From positions 1 through 64,000 of the forward strand of contig QYRS01000011.1 of NCBI GenBank assembly GCA_006503535.1: a stretch of DNA of 64,000 bases, in the 5' to 3' direction. This stretch comes from Arthrinium phaeospermum (taxonomy: Eukaryota > Ascomycota > Sordariomycetes > Amphisphaeriales > Apiosporaceae). The notes under the pieces were generated by a model that was given only the letters and a program-made list of their open reading frames with translations, searched no databases and was not told the origin of the DNA. Position numbers and translations under genes: made by a program. This document shows, piece by piece, positions 25,762 through 36,664 of the stretch (within the stretch, counting starts at the first letter, position 1; every line of letters starts with the position of its first letter).

Positions 25762-27963
25762 CTTGGCGGAAGGGGTGCGACGGCTTTGCACCACGTCTTG
25801 GATGTGAACAAGGTGGATGAAGTGTGTAATTCGGGATCAGCGCTGGACTGGCTTTCAGGCCACTTGGGCATTCGGGTAGGTGTGTAGCAGGTCCAAGCTG
25901 CAGATGCACTTGAGCATGTCAGGCCTGCCACCCGGCAGCCAGCTGGAGGTCACGGTAAGCCTGAAGCCAGCCAGAAGCCAGCCAACCCAACAGGTAATCG
26001 TCTCCAACGTGGTGACGAAGTAGGCAGCGCAGGTACCTAATGAAGGGGGGTTTCTTCCCGCCCAGAGGTCCTGGCTATCTCTCCTTGCACCAGATTGCAG
26101 CCGTGTCATGAGAGAAATTGCGCCTCTGAGGAAGCGAGCTGCATCTGGCTGGTGGTACCTTAGCTGTGCAGGTGGCATGACCACACAAGATCGATCTTAC
26201 AAACTACGTCCACTGGGGATGAACAAAAGTAAAACACCCAGGCTTCCAACCGCCCGAGCACGCCCTTCCGCACTGCGCAGCACTTTGGCTGCATTTTTGT
26301 CGTTGTCCCATAATCCATCCGCACACGGCTGAGAGTTAAGAGAGAGCTTGCCCTCGGGGGTCTCTCGGGAGTCGGGACTGGGACGGCACCGGCGGAAGTG
26401 CACGGACAACATGGGCCCAAAAAGTTTCTGTCTCCTTGGGCGGGAGAACTTCAACACCCCATCTCAACTACCGTCATCGTCGAGTGTACTATATCTATAT
26501 CGATCAATCACCACTGTTTGTTATTCTTCGGACTTGTGTGGTTGGCCTGTAAATCCTAGTTCAGAACCTCGTGTGTATACCAGACTCATCCTTAGCTGAG
26601 AGCCGACTCCCACACAGGTATGTCTAACGTTTTCCTTGCTTCATATTCTCTCCTCTTCCTATCCAGATTCGTTCGAGCTGGACGCAAATTGGAATCCCGC
26701 CATACTGCCACGGAGCAGCGACAAGCATAGGGAATAAAACCATCTGTCCGCCCTGCGTTTGGTATGCCACGGGCCAGGCTCCCAGCGGCAACTATACCAT
26801 ACCATGGCGAGGAGCCTCCCTCGGATGCCCTGATTCCTCCCTCCCTCTCCAAAAGAAGACATGCTCAAGCCACTGGCTATGGAGATTTGCCTCCCTATGT
26901 AAGTAAGTACCCCCAGTTTGGCCATGCGGCATCAACAAAGACCTGCTTGCTCGCTATGCGGGCCAGCATACGCCATTGGCTAGGCTCGGCCCCGACCTTG
27001 CCGGCAATGCTTCTGGTGTGCATGTGTGTACGTACAGGCGTGCGTGCGTCCTTGCACGTTTTAGCAGGCTTGGAGCGGGCCACCACCAGGCTCCAGCACT
27101 TCTGATTAGTACCACTTCGAGCACGACTTGCCAGAAAGCGATGGCTAGGCCAATGGCCGCCGCCTCTACTCGTAGTACAGTAGACGGAGATGTAATCAGC
27201 GCCATTGCCTACCTACCTCCCAGCCTCTTGTTGTGTGCTTGTCCTCTCTTCCTTCCCTACCTTATGTTGCTGGGCATGGCAATGGTGCCGATGGCTTTAT
27301 GGCTTGCGGGCTGCAAGCTGACGCCAGAAGAGGGGTCCTGAAGCAGTTGCAAGGACCAACCAGGTCCCCTCCTGGTCCTTCCCCTCCTCCCACCCAATCA
27401 GAGGTAGTACCTCAAGTACTTGAATCGAGGGGCAATCGAGTGTACCTCCTGCCTCCTCAGAGCAGAGCTCTTCTGAAAGTCATGGGAGCTCACCGGAGGA
27501 GACAGACAAGATTGCAATTGGGAGTGGCAGAGCAGCCTAGTTCGATCCCGAGTTGTTCCAAAATGCCTTCGACATCCTACGTACCTACTCTGCTCGAGGC
27601 ATCACCGTTAAGTTTGAACAGGAGAATCGTTTGATTGATCAATCAGACGATGGTGGCCGAGTTAGAAAAGGCGGGGTGGGTATCTTTGGGAAAGAGGGAT
27701 TCCGTTCCTCACTTGCTGCTTGCTGCTTGCTGCTCACCCCTCCCACCAGGAGTCCTGCTGCTCCTCCCCCTCCCCCCACTGTTACGTTTTCTACTGTCTT
27801 CTAGCCAATCCGTGCTTGTACTTGAAGTAGCGGTACAGCAGGTACGGCGTAGTACATTTCCCGTTGATCATTGTTGATTTGGTGGATGGATTGTGATGTA
27901 TTCATGTACTAACAGGATGCTTGCCCCGCCTTAGCAACCGAAACAGCTTTTCCTTACAAGAAA
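25762..27963. other. Intergenic: divergent promoters of epsin and cyclophilin genes
   Basis: About 2.2 kb with no supported gene. It separates the minus-strand epsin from the plus-strand cyclophilin and must hold both promoters. Pyrimidine-rich tracts lie at about 27,720-27,800. No tRNA, repeat array or recognisable relic was found. Confidence 0.6.
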
Positions 27964-29155
27964 ATGGCTTCTCGACTGACCCCCCGCCTCACGACCTTTT
28001 CCTCTACTTTCTCCCAACTCCATCGACCTTCAACAACTTCTCTCAAGTTTGTCGCACCCAAGGCAGCTTTTCCCCCATCCACAACTTCTTCCTTCAACCG
28101 AATCAGATTCTTCTCTGCTTCATCCGCCAATATGTCCAAGGTGTAAGTCCATCTACCTCCCCGTCTCTCTCCCTGCTTCGAGCACGTCTTGCTCGTGGCG
28201 GCATGACGTCTTGTTGTTGTTGCTGTTGTTGTCTTCTGTCGTGCTGTCGACTAACATATCCCTCATCCAACAGCTTCTTCGAGGTCGAGTGGGAGGGTAA
28301 ATCAACCCAGACGTCGCCTGCTGGTAGTCACTTCGATGCTAACATGTAGTAGGCCCCGTCATGGAGGGTGGCCGCGCTACCGGCACTGTTAAGAGTAAGT
28401 ATCCCACGTCGTCGGCTTCGCTCCTACTTTGCCGCTTTGGACGAGCATTGGAGCTCCCCAAGCTTGGGGAGCTCCCAAGCTCAAACCCCGCATTGCGTAA
28501 TTACCGTACCGCAATTCTCGATTGCTAATATTGGCCGTCCCCAACAACAGAGCAGACCGGTCGCATCAACTTCAACCTCTTCAACGACGTTGTCCCCAAG
28601 ACCGCCGAGAACTTCCGTGCTCTCTGCACTGGCGAGAAGGGCTTTGGTTACAAGGGCTCTTCTTTCCACCGCATCATCCCCGAGTTCATGCTCCAGGGTG
28701 GTGACTTCACCCGTGGCAACGTGAGTGCACGGCCCTGAACAACGTCTACTCCCTTTCCGGGACACCCCTACTTACCACGTAATCTAGGGCACTGGTGGCA
28801 AGTCCATCTACGGCGAGAAGTTCGCCGATGAGAACTTCACCCTCAAGCACGACAAGCCCGGTCTGTTGTCCATGGCCAACGCCGGCCCCAACACGTAAGC
28901 CTCCACCACCACATGCGGTAGACTTTGTCTTAATTCGTTTAAATACTCAACCAACCGAACCTTTCTAGCAACGGCTCCCAGTTCTTCGTCACCACTGTCG
29001 TAACTTCGTGGTTGAACCAGCGCCACGTCGTCTTCGGCGAGGTTGCCGACCAGGCTTCTATGGACGTTGTCCGCGCCCTGGAGGCTACTGGATCCCAGAG
29101 CGGTACTGTCAAGTACAACACCCGCCCTACCATCGTCAACAGCGGTGAGGCTTAA
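27964..29155 (+). CDS. csr-1: Cyclophilin, dual mitochondrial/cytosolic peptidyl-prolyl isomerase
   Basis: Six exons are proposed: 27,964-28,142, 28,274-28,296, 28,353-28,394, 28,551-28,720, 28,788-28,894 and 28,969-29,155. They give 235 aa. The core from Met57 ([12 protein letters not shown]) is a classical cyclophilin A of 179 aa, with [15 protein letters not shown] holding the catalytic Arg, and [11 protein letters not shown] holding the cyclosporin-contact Trp. Residues 1-56 are rich in Ser, Thr, Arg and Phe with no acidic residue, a typical mitochondrial presequence ending RFFSASSAN. In Neurospora crassa one cyclophilin gene is known to yield a mitochondrial precursor and a shorter cytosolic form from two starts, and this gene has the same layout. 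Exon 2 is only 23 nt. All six exons join in frame. Confidence 0.94.
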
Positions 29156-29872
29156 GTCTGGCACACCAATTACCTTCCTCTCGTGTAACACTACACACGA
29201 CTGCGTTTCTGGCGTGTTCATACAGACGATCAAAAAGCCTTGCGGGATGATTGAAGGGTCTTTATGAAGTCGACGCATCAGATCTTATGGGGGATGGTTT
29301 GGCAAAATTTCGTGGTACTGAGCTTTGAGTAGCCTTGAATCACAAGTTTTCAGCAGAATATTTGCTCGACTCTACACACGTGAAAGAAGCTTGATGTGAT
29401 TGTGATACTTGATCGTAAATGCTGGGTTTTGACTAGTACTCGGAACACAACCACATACATATACTGCTGGCCTAAATTACACGGGATACACCGCTTACAT
29501 GTCGCAACATCTCAAATACAAGAAGTCGAACAAATGGCAGGGCGGACTTGATTGAGAGTGGGCATAAACGATATGAGGAGGGTATGTATTTCGAGGCCGT
29601 TGGGCCTTGCTGGTCTTTGTATTTATTGGACAGTAAATCATTTCCACGTCGCAGCCAAAACTCCTGCCATATGCATCTCTTGTCAGACGAATCTCGCCTC
29701 CTTTTGGCATGCTTTCCCCATAGAACGCCAGACTATGCAATGCGATGTGATATAAAATAACAACAAGAGGAAGAGAAACCCTTTACTATGGAGCCGAGTT
29801 TTGCAGCCCACTGGATGCAAAGAAAAGTAGGGAGACCAGACTACACATATGGTTTATTAACCGGCCATTATA
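29156..29872. other. Convergent 3' intergenic region
   Basis: This A+T-richer stretch lies between the ends of the cyclophilin and Rpc34 genes, which converge. It must hold both 3' UTRs. No gene or structured element was recognised. Confidence 0.6.
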
Positions 29873-31027
29873 TCACGCGAGCCACTCATCAAAGTACTCG
29901 CAGCCGCCTGCCCATACGGGACCACCTTCTTCGCACAGTTCAAAGACGGGGCACCGGCCACAAGGGGCTTCGGTCAGTCCGTTGGATGGCAAATCGTACG
30001 AGGGCACGCTGCCCGGGACGAAATTGGACGGGTCATGCTTGGAGATGCGAACAGCGCGGTAGCCGACGCGGCGCCCGACCTTGATCTCCTCTATGCGGCC
30101 GTCGTACATAAGGACGTCCAGCAGTTGCTTCACATCACTCTCCTTGAGCTTGGTACCTCTGGTGATGTTGGCAGCGGCAATCCTCTCGGTGATCTCGGCC
30201 AAGGTGATGTAGTTACTGTAGCCGGCAGGCATGGGAAGCAGGACCCGCTGCTGGCCATTGCTGCGACGCGCCTTGAGCGGGGTAGACTCGTCGTCGTTGG
30301 CGATAGCATCGGCATCTCGTTTCTTGCCCCGGGCGACGATGGCGGCTTCGCTCTCCTTTCCTTTGAGTACTTTCTTGGGCAACACGGGACTAGTGCTTGC
30401 GCCTCTGGTGGTACCTCCACTGACGCGGGTGGAGTAGCTACCCTGGTCCTTGATGAAGTCGAAGACGACGTTGAGGAGGATATTAATAAAGGACTCGTCG
30501 AGGTCGCCGTCGGCGTACCAGGGGCCTCCGGTGGCCTTGATGCTGGGTTTGATACTAGCCTTGATCCAGCATTTGTGCGAGGCGTTCTGTACCGACATGA
30601 AACTAGTAATCAATCGCTTGGCCTCGAGCTGTTTCAAGATGTTCTTGAACTGCTGGTCCTGGGTAATGCCCGTCTTGTTGCGCAATGTCTGCTGCCAAAT
30701 CCCCTCGCCGCCGGCATTGTCGATCCAGCTGTAGACCAGGATCTGGTCCTTCTCGAGACCGCGGTACTTGTTGGCTTCCTCCTCGGGGCGCAGGCGCCAG
30801 ACGGGGCCGCTGGCAGATGAGAGCGGTATGAAGCGGCGGTCGTTTGTCAGAGACTGGACCAAGCCCATAAGGGTCTTGAGGTCTATCTTCAAGTCGCGAC
30901 ATATTGTCAGGCTCTGCAGATCGTCCTGGGAAAAGGACCGAGAATAGGCGGTTTCGTCGGGGCCTTCGAGCTTCTCCTCGCATGCCTGGTAGAGCTGGTC
31001 CTTAAGCAGCTCCTTCTTGTCGTCCAT
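29873..31027 (-). CDS. rpc34: RNA polymerase III subunit Rpc34 (RPC6)
   Basis: A single exon of 384 aa starting MDDKKELLKDQLYQ. The family (C34/POLR3F) forms part of the C31-C82-C34 subcomplex that opens promoters for tRNA and 5S transcription in the nucleus. Tandem winged-helix regions are visible at about residues 10-80 and 85-160 (EKDQILVYSWIDNAGGEGIW...LEAKRLITSF), and a third at about 260-335. A charged linker lies at about 205-250. The C-terminus holds Cys356, Cys359, Cys365 and Cys376 in CGRCPVFELC...C. This matches the family's terminal Fe-S cluster motif, followed by the usual hydrophobic-acidic tail. The gene is divergent from sti1 with about 880 bp between starts. Confidence 0.93.
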   Translation of the reverse strand: MDDKKELLKDQLYQACEEKLEGPDETAYSRSFSQDDLQSLTICRDLKIDLKTLMGLVQSLTNDRRFIPLSSASGPVWRLRPEEEANKYRGLEKDQILVYSWIDNAGGEGIWQQTLRNKTGITQDQQFKNILKQLEAKRLITSFMSVQNASHKCWIKASIKPSIKATGGPWYADGDLDESFINILLNVVFDFIKDQGSYSTRVSGGTTRGASTSPVLPKKVLKGKESEAAIVARGKKRDADAIANDDESTPLKARRSNGQQRVLLPMPAGYSNYITLAEITERIAAANITRGTKLKESDVKQLLDVLMYDGRIEEIKVGRRVGYRAVRISKHDPSNFVPGSVPSYDLPSNGLTEAPCGRCPVFELCEEGGPVWAGGCEYFDEWLA

Positions 31028-31633
31028 GTTGACGACTCGAGGTCGGCCTTGGCCGAGGGGAGGGTAGTGGATGAGTCAAAGCGGCCCGGGGAGGCGGCAG
31101 GCTTGTTGTAGCGGCAAGAAGCTGGAAGAGGGCAAAGTCGAATCGCGGTAGGAGGTATGTGGGTGCTAGCAGTCCGACATGAATGATTGCCATACGGCCA
31201 CGAGGTATTGCATCACACAATTAGAGTGTAAGAGTGAATACCTAGCCAGACTGGATCAACAACGGGCACAACCCAATCGAGTAGACCGAGAGGAAGAGGG
31301 AGTGTGAGTAAGTGCGTGACAGTTGATGCGTATAACGCTTAAAAAAAAGTTGGAGCCCCTCCAAATCCAGCCGCCCGACCACCACCGATAAGAGCTGGGA
31401 CCGATGGATGGAGGGAGGTTCGTCGCACCTGACCCCACCGGCTGCACCGCCACAATCGCCGGTACTTGCTGGTGTAGTACCTGATTGCCCGCCTCATGCA
31501 TCTAAATACATGAATTGATGACCTAACTTACTTACAAGCACGGTAATGCTGCTGGCTGGTAGGTACATGATTTCAGTACTTGCTTGCTATCAACCCCGCC
31601 AACCGTCCAGCCGTCCAACCAACCAAGCAGCCG

Positions 31634-31666
<33 letters not shown>

Positions 31667-31911
31667 GCGGCAGTGGAAGGGTCTCGATGCCCGCTGTGGA
31701 AAGCTCTGGAACTGGTTGAATTGCAAGCTAGTCGTCCCGCGCATTACAGATTTATTTTCGGGGCCTGCCGCTTGCCTTTTGCCTGCCGTCCAGATCGAAC
31801 ATTTTCTTCCTCTCATTCCCCGACAGCAAATCGATCCTCTCGTCAACTTCTCGATTGCCCAATTTTTGAGAAACACGCACATCAGCCCTGAGCAAGACGA
31901 CATTGCCCAAC
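31028..31911. promoter_or_regulatory. Divergent promoter region rpc34/sti1
   Basis: About 880 bp separate the two start codons. The region holds a 30-nt C homopolymer at 31,635-31,664. Three GAA units near the sti1 start (31,699, 31,709 and 31,718) are spaced 10 and 9 bp apart. This is suggestive of a gapped heat-shock element, which would fit a heat-inducible co-chaperone. The element is inferred from spacing only. Confidence 0.45.
31635..31664 (+). repeat. Poly(C) run, 30 nt
   Basis: Thirty consecutive C residues (G on the other strand) lie 247 bp upstream of the sti1 start codon. Such a run can form i-motif or G-quadruplex structures and is prone to length errors in sequencing, so its true length is uncertain. 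Confidence 0.85.
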
Positions 31912-33823
31912 ATGTCTACCGCCGACGAGCTCAAGGCCATTGGCAACAAGGCCATTGCCGACAAGAACTTCGACGAGGCTGTGTAAGTCACAAGTCAACA
32001 CCAACCTTCCTCACTCTTTGCTGACCCCCCGCCTTGTCATTAGCGACGCTTTCACCAAGGCCATCGCTCTGGACGGTACCAACCACGTTCTCTACAGCAA
32101 CCGCTCCGCCGCCTACGCTTCCAAGAAGGACTGGGACAATGCCCTGAAGGATGCCGACAAGACCACGGAGCTCAAGCCCGACTGGCCAAGAGGGTGGGGC
32201 CGAAAGGGCACGGCTCTCCACGGCAAGGGCGATCTGTTGGGTGCAAATGATGCCTACGAAGAGGGCCTCAAGCACGACCCCAGCAACGCCGGCCTCAAGT
32301 CCTCCCTGGCAAGCGTCCAGCGCGCCATGGAACAGGACGCTGGCGGTCCCATGGGTGGCGACCCCTTGGGCGGCATGGGTCAGATGTTCAAGGACCCCAA
32401 CCTCATGCAGAAGCTTATGACCAACCCCAAGACAAGCGGCTACTTCTCCGACCCTTCATTCATGGCCAAGGTCCAGCAGTTGCAGCAAAACCCTTCCAGC
32501 ACACAAGACTTGTTCAGCGACCCGCGCATGATCCAGGTCCTTGGCGTTGCCATGGGTGTCGACATGGACGTACGCGCTCCCGGGGATATGCCCGGTGGCA
32601 CCGGCGCGGCCACATCCGGCGCCAACGAGGCCGAGGAGGATGTGGCCATGCCCGACCTGGTGCCCAACGAGACTAAGGCCAAGGCGGAGCCCGAGCCCCA
32701 AAAGGCACCCGAGCCCGAGCCCGCGCAAGATGAGGAGCAGTTGGCCAAGCAGAAGGCCAAGGCGGAGGCTGATAAGGAGAAGGCATTGGGCACGGAAAAC
32801 TACAAGAAGCGTAACTTTGACGAGGCCATCAAGCACTACAGTGCCGCATGGGACCTCTATAAGGACATCACATACCTCAACAACACAGGCGCGGCTTACT
32901 TCGAAAAGGGCGACTACCAGGCCTGTATCGATATCTGCACCAAGGCCATCGACGAAGGCCGGGAGATCTACGCCGACTTCAAGATGATCGCCAAGTCGTA
33001 TGCTCGCATCGGCAGTGCCTACGAGAAATTGGGGGACGCCGATGCGGCCATTGCCAACTACAAGAAGTCGCTGACCGAGCACCGAACCCCGGAGGTCAAC
33101 ACCAAGCTGCGCACTGCCGAGCGCAACAAGATCGAGGCCGCCAAGCAGTCGTACATTGATCCTCAGAAGGCCGAGGAAGCCCGCGAGGAAGGCAACAAGA
33201 AGTTCAAGGAGCAAGACTTCCCGGGTGCTGTGGCCGCCTACAGCGAAATGGTCAAGCGTGCTCCCGAGGACCCTCGCGGATACAGCAACCGTGCGGCCGC
33301 GTTTGTCAAGCTCTTCGAGTTCCCCAGTGCTCTGCAGGACTGCGATTTGGCCATCAAGAAGGACCCCAAATTCATCCGCGCCTACATTCGCAAGGCTCAG
33401 GTCTACTTCGGCATGCGAGAGTACTCCAAGTGCCTGGATGCCTGTACCGAGGCGTCAGAGGTCGACAACGAGCACCACAATGGGGCCAACGCCCGTGAGA
33501 TTTCCCAGCAGCAGGAAAAGGCCATCCAGGCCATGTACTCGGCCCGAGACAACGAGACCGAGGAGCAGACCAGAGAGCGTCTGCAAAAGGACCCCGAGGT
33601 AAGCCGCGGTTACCCAGCCAGATGAAGTACCGTACCAGCTACATGATAGGATGCTAATATACTGCGTTAGATTATGAGCATCATGCAAGACCCCGTAATG
33701 CAGGCCATTCTCCAACAGGCCCAGTCGGATCCGGCCGCCCTTCAGGAGCACATGAAGAATCCCTCGGTCCGATCCAAGGTCCAAAAATTGGTCGCCGCTG
33801 GTGTTATCCGCATGGGCCGATAA
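31912..33823 (+). CDS. sti1: Sti1/Hop co-chaperone (Hsp70-Hsp90 adaptor)
   Basis: Three exons are proposed, 31,912-31,982, 32,044-33,598 and 33,671-33,823, giving 592 aa. The product starts MSTADELKAIGNKAIADKNF, the usual first TPR helix. The order is: TPR1 (about 1-118), an STI1/DP repeat (about 135-200, GGMGQMFKDPNLMQKLMTNP), an acidic and Lys-rich linker, TPR2A (about 262-375), TPR2B (about 395-510) and a C-terminal DP repeat encoded partly by exon 3 (IMQDPVMQAILQQAQSDP). The TPR domains bind the EEVD tails of Hsp70 and Hsp90 in the cytosol and pass clients between them. Length matches the family (about 580-590 aa). Dropping the third exon would remove the last DP helices, and the GTAAGC donor at 33,599 supports the join. 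Confidence 0.94.
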
Positions 33824-34355
33824 GCGTAGACCCGGGCGGTGGTACATTGAGACGGCAAACGCGATTCGGCAGATTTTCATGGGAGGAGGGTGTATTCTAA
33901 TCCAGGGATTGACTGGGACTGGCTTGTCTTTTGATGTTGCAAAGGCTAGGCGTTGCTTTAACAGAACAAAACTGCATTGATGGAGTAATTTAATGATTTG
34001 ATGACCTGAGAAGACGAAGACATACACTATCACCATACACCAGTGGTGCTGGCCCTAACCAGTGCGACCATATGCTCGATAAGTTTTGCCCTGACTGCTC
34101 TTCCGATCTCTGCGAAGGCGACTACGCCTGCGGTACCAACCTAGTGAAGCCGCCATTGTGCTCGTCCGATTCCGGCACTCGGACCGACCCAGTAACAGCG
34201 AGCCATGCTCAATCATAGCTTAGAGTTGTATCGTGACGCTGATTTTGCGCTGTTGCTTGACAGGTGCGTGCGTGTACAACGGCTTCTTCTACATATAAGT
34301 GCATGTCGAGGGACTAGAGAAGGCGTGCGAGCAGCGCTCATATGACGCGGGTTTC
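33824..34355. other. Convergent 3' intergenic region
   Basis: This 530-bp stretch lies between the ends of sti1 (plus) and the pyrroline-5-carboxylate reductase gene (minus). It holds the two 3' UTRs. No further feature is seen. Confidence 0.6.
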
Positions 34356-35291
34356 TCATGATTGGCCCAAGATTTTGCCCAGTTCCGCGCCACGGCTGCT
34401 GGCAGCCTTGACGGCTTTGTCGACAATATCCTGGAAGCCGGAAGCTTCGAAGCTGTTGAGTGCCGCCTCGGTGGTGCCATTAGGGCTTGTGACGTTCTTT
34501 CGAAGCTGGGTGGGGGTCTCGGGAGACTGTACGAGCATTTTGCCTGCGCCAAAGCATGTCTGCTTTGCCAGGCGCATGGCCTGCTCTTCCGAGAGGCCTT
34601 GGGCCTTGGCGCTGGCAACTAGGTGCTCGACCATGGCGAAGAAGTAGGCCGGCCCAGAGCCTGTACATGTGTGTGTGTGTAAGCCGTCTCAGTCTGACGC
34701 CAGCGCCGACTCCTCGTCAACTGATTACTCACCGGACAAGCCAGTCACCACGTCAATCAGCTCCTCCTTGTCGACCCACTCGGTGGCCTTGCTGAAGCTC
34801 TCGAGCATTGCTGTGACCAGTTCCTTGTCGGCGGCCGAGACGCCAGCACCGGCAAACAGGCCCGAGGCGCCCTCGCCCAGCAGCGCGGGCGTGTTGGGCA
34901 TGACGCGAACGACGTGCGGGGCACGGCCGTCCGGGCCGGTGAACCAGGCGGACAGGCTGTCGAGGGTGATGCCGGCAGCAATGGACACGATCAGGGGCAG
35001 CTCCTTGCGGGCGGCCCAGGCGGCGGCGAGATCCTGGCAGACGGCCTTGGCGACCTGGGGCTTGACGGCCAGGACGAGCAGGTCGGCGGCCCGGGCGGCA
35101 TCGGTGTTGGAGGTGGTGGTCTGGACGCCCAGGTCGGCCATCTTCTGGCGGTTGACCTCCCACGGCTCCGAGACGGTGATGCGGTCCTTGGGCATGATGT
35201 CCTTGGCCAGCAGGCCGCCGACAATGGCGGCGCACATGTTGCCGCCGCCTATGAAGGCCAGGTTGGCGGAATGGAGGTTGGAGGGGGCCAT
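34356..35291 (-). CDS. pro3: Pyrroline-5-carboxylate reductase (proline synthesis)
   Basis: Two exons are proposed, 35,291-34,733 and 34,660-34,356, giving 287 aa. The enzyme reduces pyrroline-5-carboxylate to proline with NAD(P)H, the last step of proline biosynthesis. The N-terminal Rossmann motif AFIGGGNMCAAIVGGL is clear at about residues 12-27. VRVMPNTPALLGEG is the family signature in the middle. The C-terminal dimerisation and substrate domain includes VVTGLSGSGPAYFFAMVEHL, built across the intron, and NVTSPNGTTEAALN. The 72-nt intron has a GTGAGT donor and contains a short GT repeat next to its acceptor. The start codon is the first ATG in frame. Confidence 0.95.
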
Positions 35292-36397
35292 GGCTTCTTT
35301 GGTGCTTTGGTGCTTCGGTGGGGGTGGCAGGGAAGGAACAACATAGGGATTCTCGTCGGATTGCCGCGACTGAGGAGGGGGTTTGGGGGGTTTGGGCGCC
35401 GAGTGGGTCCAGCCGTGGCTAGTGACTAACTACCTACATGTATTTACCTAAGCTGGACAGGGCGATGACGGACTGGGCCAAATTTTGTCCGGCCTTCGTC
35501 TCCTGCATGGCCTTGAGGCGCTGGCATCAATCATACAGAAGCGGCTGCGGCGTCTCCTGTGATGTGATGATGGGCGGGCGGACGGGGCGCGGGTCCCTCG
35601 TTAGCCGGGCCGCGGCGACATGACTATAAATAGAACCAGCACATACTCATGTACGATTGCCTCCTGTCGGCTGGTGGCCGTTTGCCAAGAAGCAAATCCA
35701 ATCCAGCCCTACAGGCAGGATGCTATTGAGTGCGTACCGCTACTGGAATAGAATCCCAGGGGAATGAGAGGGTGACGATGGTGGTTTGATCTTGCGATTA
35801 GCGTACTACGGTACAGTACTTACCACAAGCACAGTATCCCGGGCACGGTCCACGACATGCACTCCTCGTCAACCCGACTCCGAGCGTCAGCAGCTTCCAT
35901 TTCCGGCTAGCCCGTCGACGGTGGTGATGATGATGTGGTGTGGGCGGCGGAGAAGACGCATGGGAATCAATCGTCTGATGTGTGCACTGGCATTGACAGG
36001 TCCCGAGTCCCGAGTCCCAAGTATCAAGTCCCAAGTCCGGACCCCTTTTCCAATTGACATGTCGCCGGGGTCCTCCACCCTCACAACTGGCTTCTCACCC
36101 TTCCAGGGGTCTACCAACGGCAATCTGACTCGACCTCGGGTGCTCATCAAAGGAATGCCATCACTCGATATCAAGATAGCTGGAAAGTTTGTCTGCTTCT
36201 TTGCTCTATTCAGAGGAGCCAATGTAAATGCCAATGTATGCTACAGTTAGACAGAAACCAAACACCATAGTGCGCCAATCGTAACCTCCAATAATGCAGC
36301 GCTCACGCCACGAAGAAAATAACAACAAACCCCAGACAAGCGTAAGATCGTATATATATATATAAATGTACACCCAAGAACCACGGCCAGCGGCTTG
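35292..36397. other. Intergenic: promoter of proline gene, 3' side of bZIP gene
   Basis: About 1.1 kb with no supported gene. A (TA)n stretch lies at about 36,350-36,364. Confidence 0.6.
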
Positions 36398-36630
36398 CTA
36401 GTGCGCCTCGCTCTTGCTCCCCTCGACACTCGCGCCGTGTTCCAACAAAACCCCGACCATGTCGGTCCGCCCCGTCATGACTGCTCGCTGCAGTGGCGTG
36501 TAGCCCTGTGCATCGAGTCCGTTGATGGCCACGTCGTACCGTTGAAGAAGTAGCCGCAGCGTGTCCATCGAGCCACCCGCCACCGCCATGTGCAAAAGTG
36601 GCGCGCTCGTCTCGGGCAGGCCGGGCGGGG

Positions 36631-36664
<34 letters not shown>

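Noticed and set aside
34725..35429. Several long frames opposite the proline-biosynthesis gene
   Set aside because: They are antisense shadows caused by high GC codon bias. The minus-strand product has clear family motifs.
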